From a virus, in IMG/VR virus record IMGVR_UViG_3300023174_007844, positions 1 through 64,000 of that record: a stretch of DNA of 64,000 bases, one strand, 5' to 3'. The notes below the pieces were generated by a model. It did not search any database. It worked only from the letters and a program-made list of their open reading frames with translations, and was not told the DNA's origin. The position numbers were made by a program, and so were the translations under genes. Of the stretch, positions 52,292 to 58,784 are shown piece by piece (position 1 is the stretch's first letter; the number at the start of each line of letters is the position of its first letter).

Positions 52292-53089
52292 ATGCATGAA
52301 TACTTAAATTTAGATTGTATTGAATATCTTAAAACACTTAAAGATAATTCCGTAGATCTCATTCTCACTGACCCTCCATACTTTATTGGATACGATGGAG
52401 GCAAAGGATGGGACACTCAATGGAATTCAGATCAAGAATATCTAGATTGGTGCGAAAAATGGACTAAAGAATGCGCTAGAATCTTAAAACCTAATAAAAT
52501 GATGTGTGTGTTTGGAACTTTAAAATACAATACATTCTTGCGCTATAGATTAGATATATTAGATAAACTACCAAACTTCTTTCAACAACCAGAAATTATA
52601 TGGTCTTACAATTGGGGAGGAAGAAGTAAAACAAATTTTGCTAGAAAACATGAGTATATTTGGTGCTACTCTAAAGAAAAAACTTTTACTTTTAATGCTG
52701 ACAATGTAAGAACTGAACGTAAACAAAAAGTAAACATTAGAACAGGTAAAGAATACGAACAAGGAACTATCCCAACCTGTGTATGGGAAAAGAACAATCA
52801 CACAACTAGCAAAGAATATTGTAATTGGCATCCCACTCAAAAACCAATTAGCATATTAGAAAGATTCGTTCAAGCATACACAAATCCAGGAGAAACAGTA
52901 TTAGATATATTTAATGGTGCTGGATCAACAATGATAGCATGTGAAAATACTGGACGAATCTTCAAAGGATGCGAAATAGATCCTGAATATTATGAAAAAT
53001 CAATTGCAAGATATACTACACTTACTGGAAAACAATATAACAATAACTTAATAAAAGTGCCAGGAAAGAAAACCAAAAATAAGGTATAA
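52292..53089 (+). CDS. DNA adenine-N6 methyltransferase, N4/N6 beta class
   Basis: 265 aa. DLILTDPPYFIGYDGGKGWD (DPPY catalytic motif, residue about 25) precedes the AdoMet site VLDIFNGAGSTMIACENTGR near residue 205, the order of beta-class enzymes. HPTQKPISILERFV and FKGCEIDPEYYEKSIARY are also typical. No cognate restriction enzyme is adjacent, so probably an orphan methylase for genome protection or regulation. Confidence 0.92.
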   Translation: MHEYLNLDCIEYLKTLKDNSVDLILTDPPYFIGYDGGKGWDTQWNSDQEYLDWCEKWTKECARILKPNKMMCVFGTLKYNTFLRYRLDILDKLPNFFQQPEIIWSYNWGGRSKTNFARKHEYIWCYSKEKTFTFNADNVRTERKQKVNIRTGKEYEQGTIPTCVWEKNNHTTSKEYCNWHPTQKPISILERFVQAYTNPGETVLDIFNGAGSTMIACENTGRIFKGCEIDPEYYEKSIARYTTLTGKQYNNNLIKVPGKKTKNKV

Positions 53090-53106
53090 AACCTATAGAG
53101 CATTGA

Positions 53107-53138
53107 AGCCCTATTCTATATTGAATAGGGCTTTTTTA
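53107..53138 (+). terminator. Intrinsic terminator
   Basis: AGCCCTATTC/GAATAGGGCT, 6-nt loop, T6. Ends the methyltransferase gene. Confidence 0.93.
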
Positions 53139-53151
53139 TTTGGGGGATCTT

Positions 53152-53391
53152 ATGAAAATTGACTTTGAAAAAATATTCTTTTACTTTATGCTAGTGATTG
53201 TTAGTGGTAGTATTGGATATGCACTCAAACCTGCAGAACCAGTTGACCAAAAAGAACTTGAAAGAAAATACCAAAATCAACAACAAGTATGTACAGCTGC
53301 TATGCATATGATGGCAGATTTTTCTAAAAAAAATTACTATCAACCCAAAACCAAAAAAGAATGGGCCATAGAAAGAATGATGAGCAGATGA
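53152..53391 (+). CDS. Small N-terminally anchored membrane protein
   Basis: 79 aa from the ATG at 53152 (SD GGGGGAT). One N-terminal span (IFFYFMLVIVSGSIGYAL) followed by a polar helical tail (ELERKYQNQQQVCTAAMHMM). The layout is inner-membrane-spanin-like but no lysis neighbours are seen. Confidence 0.65.
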   Translation: MKIDFEKIFFYFMLVIVSGSIGYALKPAEPVDQKELERKYQNQQQVCTAAMHMMADFSKKNYYQPKTKKEWAIERMMSR

Positions 53392-53421
53392 CACTACTAG
53401 ACTTACAAATAAATTTATATA

Positions 53422-53451
53422 TTGACAACCTTACCAACCCTAAGGTAAAAT
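53422..53451 (+). promoter_or_regulatory. Sigma70-like promoter giving a leaderless mRNA
   Basis: -35 TTGACA (53422-53427), 18-nt spacer, -10 GG-TAAAAT (53446-53451), then AAATT and the ATG at 53457. The expected transcription start falls on or beside the start codon. Confidence 0.7.
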
Positions 53452-53456
53452 AAATT

Positions 53457-53546
53457 ATGAAAGAACAACGCAAACTAATAGAAAGAATTTTTGGAATGGT
53501 AGTAGTAATTGCAACAATGATTATTCTCAAAGTAGCTTGCGATTAG
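53457..53546 (+). CDS. Membrane micropeptide
   Basis: 29 aa, basic start (KEQRKLIERI) and one span (MVVVIATMIILKVA). A complete sigma70-like promoter ends 5 nt before its ATG, which supports its reality. Confidence 0.55.
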   Translation: MKEQRKLIERIFGMVVVIATMIILKVACD

Positions 53547-53558
53547 ATTTTTCTTTGG

Positions 53559-53564
53559 TATAAT
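53559..53564 (+). promoter_or_regulatory. -10 box for tRNA-Asn
   Basis: GG-TATAAT 11 nt before the tRNA 5' end; TTGCGA 16 nt upstream is a possible -35. Confidence 0.6.
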
Positions 53565-53575
53565 AGTTTTGATGG

Positions 53576-53856
53576 TGGCCAGTAGCACAATGGCAGTGCA
53601 TTTGACTGTGGATTGATAGCAGCTTATTAGAGTAATTTAATATAGAAAATTGTCGAAATTCAGTGAAAGCTAAGTCGAAAGATATGCCAACACTGAGCCA
53701 AGCCCGTAAGGGAAGGTGCAGAGACTATAATGACAACATCCTACTAGGTATTGCTAAGGATGATGGTATAGTCCAGACTACAAACAGATTTATCTGGTAG
53801 TGAAAACTATAGTAGTAAGTAATCAAAGGGTTGATAGTTCGAGTCTATCCTGGCCA
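53576..53856 (+). tRNA. tRNA-Asn(GUU) interrupted by a group I intron
   Basis: The exons are 53576-53609 and 53819-53856. Joined they form a full cloverleaf: acceptor TGGCCAG/CTGGCCA, D stem GCAC/GTGC, anticodon stem TTTGA/TCAAA with loop CTGTTAA (anticodon GTT), variable GGGTT, T arm GATAG-TTCGAGT-CTATC, discriminator G as expected for Asn. CCA is not encoded. The intron lies between anticodon positions 35 and 36. Confidence 0.88.
53610..53818 (+). other. Group I intron (209 nt, IC3-like) in the tRNA-Asn anticodon
   Basis: The 5' exon ends in U and the intron ends in G, as required. The exon end CTGT pairs with intron GCAG (P1, U.G at the splice site), and intron GATT pairs with 3'-exon AATC (P10). 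The core has TGAGCCAAGCCCGTAAGGG and GGTGCAGAGACTATAATG (Q/R), and GGTATAGTCC (S). R GACTA pairs with S TAGTC (P7), and CATCCT/AGGATG makes P8. The TGAGCCAA...GGTGCAGAGACT wording resembles tRNA-Leu(UAA) introns of cyanobacteria and plastids. No ORF fits inside; an HNH gene lies downstream. Confidence 0.88.
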
Positions 53857-53858
53857 GT

Positions 53859-53890
53859 AAATAATCCTCATATTTATTTATGGGGATTAT
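53859..53890 (+). terminator. Terminator after tRNA-Asn
   Basis: AATAATCCTCAT/ATGGGGATTATT, 12-bp stem with one T.G pair, 8-nt loop, then TTGTTTT. Confidence 0.75.
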
Positions 53891-53945
53891 TTGTTTTAAA
53901 GGGTATAATTGTATTTGATTCGAATAAATTATTGGTAGTACAAAA

Positions 53946-54731
53946 ATGAATACTACCAAAGGAAATTTAGATATGAAAAAATGCAAAAAATGTGAAAATC
54001 AAATACCCACTAGGATATATTTAGAAGATAAACTGATTTTAACTAAAAATCGCTTATATTGCTTTGACTGTTCGCCTTTCAAACAACATAATTTAAAGCA
54101 AACACAAACAACTTCAGACAAACCTATAATGAATACTTGTCGTGTATGTCAAAAAGATTATCCTGCAGGGCATCATCAACATAAGAGTATTTGCAATACT
54201 TGTCGTACTACTAGTTCAAGACAAAATAAAAAAAGAAGAGCCGTTGAATATATGGGAGGCAAATGTATAGTTTGTAATTATGACAAATGTATTGCTGCAT
54301 TGCATTTTCATCATATAGAACCTCACGAAAAAGAATTTGGTTTTTCAAGCAATATGACCAAGCCATTTGAAGTTTTGCAAATTGAACTTAATAAATGCAT
54401 TATAGTTTGTTCAAATTGCCATTCAGAGATACACGCTGGCTTATTTGAGATAGATGAATATGTTGTTCTACAAAATGAAATCAGGCAAACTTACATTCCA
54501 GAAACAAAGCCAGTAGTAAATTATGCACCTGTTGTAAAGATTTCTAAAAGACCTGATAAAGAAACTTTAGAAAAACTTGTTTGGGAAATGTCTTGTGTCA
54601 AAATAGGCGAAATGTATGGCGTTAGTGATAATGCTGTAAATAAATGGTGTAAATTTTATGGTATCAAAAAACCTGGAAGAGGTGATTGGGAAAAAATAAA
54701 ATTTGGAAAGCTTGAAATACCAAAACATTAG
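53946..54731 (+). CDS. HNH endonuclease with zinc ribbons and C-terminal HTH
   Basis: 261 aa (ATG 53946; an ATG at 53976 with internal AAAGGA is an alternative). Two N-terminal zinc ribbons (CKKCENQIP...CFDC; CRVCQKDYPAGHHQH...CNTC). HNH core: CIVCNYDKCIAALHFHHIEP then CIIVCSNCHSEIHAGL (H-H...N...H, with four structural Cys). A C-terminal helix-turn-helix (VKIGEMYGVSDNAVNKWCKF) would bind DNA. It starts 55 nt after the intron-bearing tRNA-Asn, so it may mobilise that intron or neighbouring tRNA DNA. A GG-TATAAT box lies at 53902. Confidence 0.88.
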   Translation: MNTTKGNLDMKKCKKCENQIPTRIYLEDKLILTKNRLYCFDCSPFKQHNLKQTQTTSDKPIMNTCRVCQKDYPAGHHQHKSICNTCRTTSSRQNKKRRAVEYMGGKCIVCNYDKCIAALHFHHIEPHEKEFGFSSNMTKPFEVLQIELNKCIIVCSNCHSEIHAGLFEIDEYVVLQNEIRQTYIPETKPVVNYAPVVKISKRPDKETLEKLVWEMSCVKIGEMYGVSDNAVNKWCKFYGIKKPGRGDWEKIKFGKLEIPKH

Positions 54732-54733
54732 GG

Positions 54734-54739
54734 TATAAT
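54734..54739 (+). promoter_or_regulatory. -10 box for tRNA-Glu
   Basis: GG-TATAAT 9 nt before the tRNA; TTGAAA 16 nt upstream is a candidate -35. Confidence 0.6.
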
Positions 54740-54748
54740 CCTTGTGAT

Positions 54749-54821
54749 GGCCTGTTAGTCGAGTGGTTAAGATGCCTCCCTTTCACGGAGGAGACCAGGG
54801 GTTCGATACCCCTACAGGCTA
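54749..54821 (+). tRNA. tRNA-Glu(UUC)
   Basis: Acceptor GGCCTGT/ACAGGCT (first pair G.U), anticodon stem CCTCC/GGAGG, loop CTTTCAC (anticodon TTC), T arm AGGGG-TTCGATA-CCCCT. CCA not encoded. Confidence 0.9.
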
Positions 54822-54828
54822 TTTGTGG

Positions 54829-54834
54829 TATAAT
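54829..54834 (+). promoter_or_regulatory. -10 box for tRNA-Gln/Thr
   Basis: GG-TATAAT 11 nt before tRNA-Gln; no convincing -35. Confidence 0.5.
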
Positions 54835-54845
54835 GTATTTGTTGT

Positions 54846-54916
54846 TCTCTGGTGGTGTAACGGTAGCACAGAGGTTTTTGGTGCCTTTAGTTGGAGTTCG
54901 AATCTCTACCGGAGAA
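54846..54916 (+). tRNA. tRNA-Gln(UUG)
   Basis: Acceptor TCTCTGG/CCGGAGA, D stem GTGT/GCAC, anticodon stem GAGGT/GCCTT with G.U pairs at both ends, loop TTTTGGT (anticodon TTG), T arm TGGAG-TTCGAAT-CTCTA. Confidence 0.85.
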
Positions 54917-54921
54917 CCTTT

Positions 54922-54992
54922 GCTCCATTAGTATAAAGATAGTACGGATCTCTTGTAAAGATTGGGTAGGCGTTTGATTCGTCTATGGAGCT
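54922..54992 (+). tRNA. tRNA-Thr(UGU)
   Basis: Acceptor GCTCCAT/ATGGAGC, D stem GTAT/GTAC, anticodon stem GATCT/AGATT, loop CTTGTAA (anticodon TGT), T stem AGGCG/CGTCT. The T loop is TTTGATT instead of the usual TTCRANY, so the molecule is slightly unusual. Only 5 nt after tRNA-Gln. Confidence 0.82.
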
Positions 54993-55010
54993 CCTTTCCC
55001 TTTTTTGTGA

Positions 55011-55016
55011 TATAAT
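55011..55016 (+). promoter_or_regulatory. -10 box 6 nt before the ATG (leaderless candidate)
   Basis: TATAAT, spacer AAAGTT, ATG at 55023; no SD. Follows a T-run after tRNA-Thr. Confidence 0.55.
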
Positions 55017-55022
55017 AAAGTT

Positions 55023-55178
55023 ATGAACGAAACAATTTTATTTTCAATTTTATTTGCTTTAGTGGCAATAATCTTCGTCTTGTTATTTGTTGTAATTTTC
55101 CAATTGAAAAAAATGACAAAATCTTACGACAATAATTTTGAGTCTTTGAACAAAAAGACAGCTAAATTGGTGGAATAA
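55023..55178 (+). CDS. Small membrane protein with polar tail
   Basis: 51 aa. One N-terminal span (LFSILFALVAIIFVLLFVVI) and a Lys/Asn-rich helical tail. Followed 3 nt later by another small membrane protein. Confidence 0.62.
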   Translation: MNETILFSILFALVAIIFVLLFVVIFQLKKMTKSYDNNFESLNKKTAKLVE

Positions 55179-55181
55179 ATT

Positions 55182-55319
55182 ATGAGTATTACATTAGCAT
55201 CTTGGATATCGGCTGGCATTATAGTTGCATCATCTACGGCATTTACTCTTTATTTTAATTATCGCTTAGATAGATTGATAAAGATGCTTGACTCTATGAT
55301 TACTGACCGACCAGAATAA
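55182..55319 (+). CDS. Small membrane protein
   Basis: 45 aa. One span (ASWISAGIIVASSTAFTLYF) and a charged tail (RLDRLIKMLDSMITDRPE). Probably paired with the preceding gene. Confidence 0.6.
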   Translation: MSITLASWISAGIIVASSTAFTLYFNYRLDRLIKMLDSMITDRPE

Positions 55320-55323
55320 TTCG

Positions 55324-55329
55324 TATAAT
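55324..55329 (+). promoter_or_regulatory. -10 box 6 nt before the ATG (leaderless candidate)
   Basis: TATAAT, spacer AATTTT, ATG at 55336; no SD. Confidence 0.58.
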
Positions 55330-55335
55330 AATTTT

Positions 55336-55965
55336 ATGAAACTTAGTGATGTATTAGAAGAAGAATTTTTCTCTAGATCAAATTTAATTAATTATTTGAT
55401 TGGATTATATGGTTATAAGTCATATTTAGAGATTGGTGTCAATGATGGAATGAATTTTGAAAGGGTCAATTGTCCATATAAAGTTGGAGTAGATCCAGAA
55501 GACAGATATGACAAAATCACTTTCAATGTTACTTCAGATGAGTTTTTTGATCAGAATAAAGAAACATTTGATATTGTTTTTATTGATGGTTTGCATGTAT
55601 CAGGTCAAGTTATTAAGGATATCCGTAACAGCTTAGATATCTTGAATCCTAAAGGTACAATTGTGATGCATGATTGTCTTCCTGTAGCTGAGATAGTTCA
55701 AAGAGCAGAAAGAGAATCTCATCATTGGAATGGTGATGTTTGGAAAGCTTTTGCTCATTATAGGTCTGATCCAAATCTTACTATGTTTACGATTAGAACT
55801 GATCAAGGTTTAGGTGTCATAAAAAAGGGCAAACAAGAACCATTTGACTTGCCTGAAACTTTAGATTTTGAATTTTATTCTAAAAACGTTATTAATCTGA
55901 TGTCTGTTTTTGAAATTAGAGCTTCTCTTGATTTGATTGCTCAATTACATAAAAACAATTTTTAG
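55336..55965 (+). CDS. Class I SAM-dependent methyltransferase (Methyltransf_24-like)
   Basis: 209 aa. AdoMet motif I YKSYLEIGVNDGMNFE, acidic motif II VGVDPEDRYD, motif III FDIVFIDGLHVSGQVIKD, motif IV/V GTIVMHDCLPV. Resembles methyltransferases of glycan and surface-polymer clusters. Substrate unknown; nearby epimerase and FkbM genes suggest sugar modification. Confidence 0.82.
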   Translation: MKLSDVLEEEFFSRSNLINYLIGLYGYKSYLEIGVNDGMNFERVNCPYKVGVDPEDRYDKITFNVTSDEFFDQNKETFDIVFIDGLHVSGQVIKDIRNSLDILNPKGTIVMHDCLPVAEIVQRAERESHHWNGDVWKAFAHYRSDPNLTMFTIRTDQGLGVIKKGKQEPFDLPETLDFEFYSKNVINLMSVFEIRASLDLIAQLHKNNF

Positions 55966-56034
55966 TAAAGGCAAAAACGTTTACAATAATCAATAATAAA
56001 ATAGTTTATAAATCAACTATTGAAAGTGATTATT

Positions 56035-56343
56035 ATGCGTCCCTTTGCCTTTAAACATCAGCAATATCTTTTAGAAGAGATATGCAAAAATACTACAATT
56101 TTGCCCAATCATAAGTTTGTCAGCAGAAAACATTCAGGAGAATTTTCTGCTGTTTTAATCTATCCCAATGAAGCTAGAAAAATCTATTTAGAAGGTTTAG
56201 GTTTTAAGGTTTTTATTGATGAACATTATGACAAGAACCGACTTTTATTTAGTGATGAAAAATTATTAGAATGGTTCTTGGATGATAGCAAAATATATCT
56301 AACTTTTGAATTTAGTTTGAAAAGCATCTATCTTATGAAGTAA
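56035..56343 (+). CDS. Hypothetical protein
   Basis: 102 aa from the ATG at 56035; a TTG five codons earlier is possible. Alpha/beta composition (SAVLIYPNEARKIYLEGLGF; DDSKIYLTFEFSLKSIYLM). Not recognised. Confidence 0.65.
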   Translation: MRPFAFKHQQYLLEEICKNTTILPNHKFVSRKHSGEFSAVLIYPNEARKIYLEGLGFKVFIDEHYDKNRLLFSDEKLLEWFLDDSKIYLTFEFSLKSIYLMK

Positions 56344-56379
56344 AATAATCCCATCGAATTCGATGGGATTATTTTTTTA
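56344..56379 (+). terminator. Intrinsic terminator
   Basis: AATAATCCCATCG/CGATGGGATTATT with AATT loop and T7. Followed 3 nt later by GG-TAAAAT. Confidence 0.92.
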
Positions 56380-56382
56380 AGG

Positions 56383-56388
56383 TAAAAT
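56383..56388 (+). promoter_or_regulatory. -10 box 5 nt before the ATG (leaderless candidate)
   Basis: GG-TAAAAT, spacer AAATT, ATG at 56394: identical in 16 nt to the promoter-start junction at 53444-53459. Confidence 0.62.
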
Positions 56389-56393
56389 AAATT

Positions 56394-56717
56394 ATGTCTG
56401 AACGAGAATGGGTTGATAAGATAAAAAAAGAATGTGTGTTAAATGTTGGTAATTTCGACACTAAATATGCAATTCAGTTAGTTGGGAGAAGTGGTAGTAA
56501 GATTGGTATTGTTTCTCTCAATAAGCAGTTTATGAGTGTTGATATAATTGACAAGCAAAAATATGAGCGGTTTTATGATCAATTTTACTCTAGAAATAAT
56601 AAAGAATCTCGTGCTCCATTAGTTATAGATTATCATATTGAACATTCTATAGGCAGGGCTGGATTTAAGGAATTGTGGGATTTTTTTTACAAGAAAGTTA
56701 AATCTAGGGTAAAATAA
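56394..56717 (+). CDS. Hypothetical protein
   Basis: 107 aa, basic, alpha/beta (YAIQLVGRSGSKIGIVSLNK; FKELWDFFYKKVKSRVK). Not recognised. Confidence 0.68.
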   Translation: MSEREWVDKIKKECVLNVGNFDTKYAIQLVGRSGSKIGIVSLNKQFMSVDIIDKQKYERFYDQFYSRNNKESRAPLVIDYHIEHSIGRAGFKELWDFFYKKVKSRVK

Positions 56718-56736
56718 AAATAGGAGAATTAATTTT

Positions 56737-57000
56737 ATGGATGCTGCAGATTGGATTGGTTTGATTTTAGGAATTCTACTTTCAGTTTGGGCTAATAAAA
56801 GAGGATATGCTTGGTGGGCTTTCATCTTAGCTAGTCCTATTGTTGGTGCTATTGCTTTAGGAATTTTGCCTAACTTAGCTGAGCCTGGAAAAGAGTTTGA
56901 AAATAAGGAAGAATTAGTAAGAAAAGGAAATACTACAGGAATGTGGATTTCTGGACTAACAATTGGCTTCCTAATGATTATTGGAGCTTTGAATAAATAA
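56737..57000 (+). CDS. Small membrane protein, two to three spans
   Basis: 87 aa with SD TAGGAG. Spans WIGLILGILLSVWA, WWAFILASPIVGAIALGIL and MWISGLTIGFLMIIGAL, the last two separated by a charged loop. Holin-like topology, function unknown. Confidence 0.68.
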   Translation: MDAADWIGLILGILLSVWANKRGYAWWAFILASPIVGAIALGILPNLAEPGKEFENKEELVRKGNTTGMWISGLTIGFLMIIGALNK

Positions 57001-57026
57001 AAAAGGGGAGAATTTTCTCCCCTTTT
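57001..57026. terminator. Bidirectional terminator
   Basis: AAAAGGGGAGA/TCTCCCCTTTT, 4-nt loop, between convergent genes ending at 57000 and 57027. Confidence 0.9.
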
Positions 57027-57974
57027 TTATTGGTTTCTGTAGTAGTCTAAAAGTAATTTGACACTATCTTCCAAGGTGTACTTAGGTGTCCAATTTGTCT
57101 TTTCATAAAACTTGTCAACACTAGGAATTTGAAGAGTTACATCTACAGGCCTAAGTAAGTTTGGATCTTCTTTTGAAACAATTTTACAATTTGCTTGTTT
57201 CTTAAGTTCTTCAAGAAAATCCCCTACTCTTACAGGGACAGTTGAACCAATATTGTATGCTTCTCCAATTTCGCATTCTTTAGCAGCAATCCAATAAGCT
57301 TCAACAATATCTCTTACATCAAGCAAAGTTCTTACAGAGTCTAAGTTTCCATGATAGAGAACATCTTGTTTTCCACGTTCAATATCTACAATTTGTTTTG
57401 CAAATGCGCTGGAAAAAATATCTGGCCTTCTTGGATTTATATAGCCAAAAGCACGAGTAATTACACAAGGTATTTCATAAGATCTATAATATGACTTTAC
57501 TAATTTTTCTTGTGTTAATTTACTAATAGCATAAACATTTACTGGATCTATACTTTGAGATTCTTTGATTGGTACTTCATCTGGTCTTACTTGCCCATAC
57601 ACTTCAGAAGTACCACAAAATTGAATCATTGGTTTTTGATTTAAGATTCTTAATGCTTCTAATAAATTTAAGGTTCCATTTACATTATTATTGAAAACAG
57701 AGCTTGGCGTAGTAAATGATAATTTTACATTTGCATTGGAAGCCAAGTGGAAAATGTAATCAGGTTTTGCTTCTTCGAGAGTTCTAATTAAGCTTCCAAG
57801 ATCCGTCAAGTCACATTCAAACATTTTTATCTTAGAAAAAACTCCCGATTTGTTTTTTCTATCAGTATGCCATCTCGAAATACCTTGAATTTGAATATCA
57901 GGTATTGTCGAAAGGTGTTCAGCTAAGTAAGTAGCTCCACTTCCATTGATTCCTGTAATGAGTGCGTTTTTCAT
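57027..57974 (-). CDS. NAD(P)-dependent sugar epimerase/dehydratase (GDP-mannose dehydratase/reductase-like)
   Basis: 315 aa from the ATG at 57974 (a further upstream ATG lies inside the -10 box). Extended short-chain dehydrogenase: MKNALITGINGSGATYLAE (Rossmann), DYIFHLASNANV, catalytic CGTSEVYGQV and YAISKLTQEK (YxxxK), and RPVDVTLQIPSVDKFYEKTN. It resembles GDP-mannose 4,6-dehydratase and GDP-6-deoxy-lyxo-hexulose reductase. Makes a nucleotide sugar for glycosylation; exact sugar unknown. Confidence 0.88.
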   Translation of the reverse strand: MKNALITGINGSGATYLAEHLSTIPDIQIQGISRWHTDRKNKSGVFSKIKMFECDLTDLGSLIRTLEEAKPDYIFHLASNANVKLSFTTPSSVFNNNVNGTLNLLEALRILNQKPMIQFCGTSEVYGQVRPDEVPIKESQSIDPVNVYAISKLTQEKLVKSYYRSYEIPCVITRAFGYINPRRPDIFSSAFAKQIVDIERGKQDVLYHGNLDSVRTLLDVRDIVEAYWIAAKECEIGEAYNIGSTVPVRVGDFLEELKKQANCKIVSKEDPNLLRPVDVTLQIPSVDKFYEKTNWTPKYTLEDSVKLLLDYYRNQ

Positions 57975-57980
57975 AAAGGT

Positions 57981-57986
57981 ATTATA
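57981..57986 (-). promoter_or_regulatory. -10 box 6 nt before the ATG (leaderless candidate)
   Basis: Minus strand TATAAT, spacer ACCTTT, then ATG at 57974; no SD. Confidence 0.6.
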
Positions 57987-57997
57987 CATTCCAAATT

Positions 57998-58405
57998 TTA
58001 GTCTTCAAATTGTTGATCATATCCATCTTCATCAGGCAAGAGAATATTCAAATCTTGGTCTGCTGAAAAATGACAATATGATAAATCTGAATGAGTAATA
58101 AGTAATTTCATAAAGATTTGATAAATAGATGGATCAGTGCTATAAGGTGTAAAGTACTGTAAAACTTTATCATAATTAACAAGAATGAATGGTTTATCAT
58201 TCAAGCTAACAATATAAAATCTATTAAGTTTTGTTTCAACAAAATGTCCTTGTAAACCAGGGACATTTTTCTTTAACAGCTCCCAATCAGCACCAATATT
58301 GTTATGAATTGAAAAGATATTTCTGCCAAAATCTCTTAATTTAAATATTTCTTCCACTGAGAATGAGGTTTTTCTAGGTAGGTTATAGATATCAATTATT
58401 TTCAT
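57998..58405 (-). CDS. Hypothetical protein
   Basis: 135 aa, alpha/beta (GHFVETKLNRFYIVSLNDKP; VNYDKVLQYFTPYSTDPS). GG-TATAAT lies at 58415-58422 (minus), 9 nt before the ATG. Divergent from the small gene at 58445. Not recognised. Confidence 0.7.
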   Translation of the reverse strand: MKIIDIYNLPRKTSFSVEEIFKLRDFGRNIFSIHNNIGADWELLKKNVPGLQGHFVETKLNRFYIVSLNDKPFILVNYDKVLQYFTPYSTDPSIYQIFMKLLITHSDLSYCHFSADQDLNILLPDEDGYDQQFED

Positions 58406-58444
58406 CTTACTTGCATTATACCTGATCTATGGTATGCTATTCCC

Positions 58445-58624
58445 ATGAAACACAAGATTACAATTATCGATGAAAACTTTGAAGAGAAAAGTCTTGAAAT
58501 GACTTATGCTCAATTGAAAGAATTGAATCGATGGTTAAACATATATTTAAACACTGGCAAAACAATCGAATATAAAATTGAAAAATCAAAGAAAAAAGTT
58601 GAAGTTGTTAGTGCACAGATGTAA
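58445..58624 (+). CDS. Small hypothetical protein
   Basis: 59 aa: KHKITIIDENFEEKSLEMTY, then helix LKELNRWLNIYLN and basic strand KSKKKVEVVSAQM. GG-TATGCT lies 6 nt before the ATG. Short but with convincing amphipathic pattern. Not recognised. Confidence 0.58.
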   Translation: MKHKITIIDENFEEKSLEMTYAQLKELNRWLNIYLNTGKTIEYKIEKSKKKVEVVSAQM

Positions 58625-58632
58625 AGTTGTGG

Positions 58633-58638
58633 TATAAT
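58633..58638 (+). promoter_or_regulatory. -10 box for tRNA-Arg
   Basis: GG-TATAAT 14 nt before the tRNA 5' end; -35 not clear. Confidence 0.5.
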
Positions 58639-58652
58639 TAGAGTGTTAATAA

Positions 58653-58725
58653 GCAACCGTAGCTCAGTGGATAGAGCAAATGCCTTCTAAGCATTTGGCC
58701 ACAGGTTCGAGTCCTGTCGGTTGTA
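58653..58725 (+). tRNA. tRNA-Arg(UCU)
   Basis: Acceptor GCAACCG/CGGTTGT (first pair G.U), D stem GCTC/GAGC, anticodon stem AATGC/GCATT, loop CTTCTAA (anticodon TCT), T arm ACAGG-TTCGAGT-CCTGT. Reads AGA, a frequent Arg codon in this AT-rich genome. Confidence 0.93.
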
Positions 58726-58729
58726 TCAG

Positions 58730-58760
58730 AAAAATCTCATCCTAAACAGATGGGATTTTT
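58730..58760 (+). terminator. Terminator after tRNA-Arg
   Basis: AAAAATCTCATC/GATGGGATTTTT, 12 bp with one T.G pair, about 7-nt loop, T-rich tail. Confidence 0.85.
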
Positions 58761-58784
58761 CTTTTTAAACCAGAATAAATTATT

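Noticed and set aside
53576-53856. Reading the interrupted tRNA as tRNA-His (anticodon GTG from TTTGACTGTGGATT)
   Set aside because: That reading needs a junction without a U before the 5' splice site or a G at the intron end. The Asn reading satisfies both, plus P1, P10 and the discriminator G.
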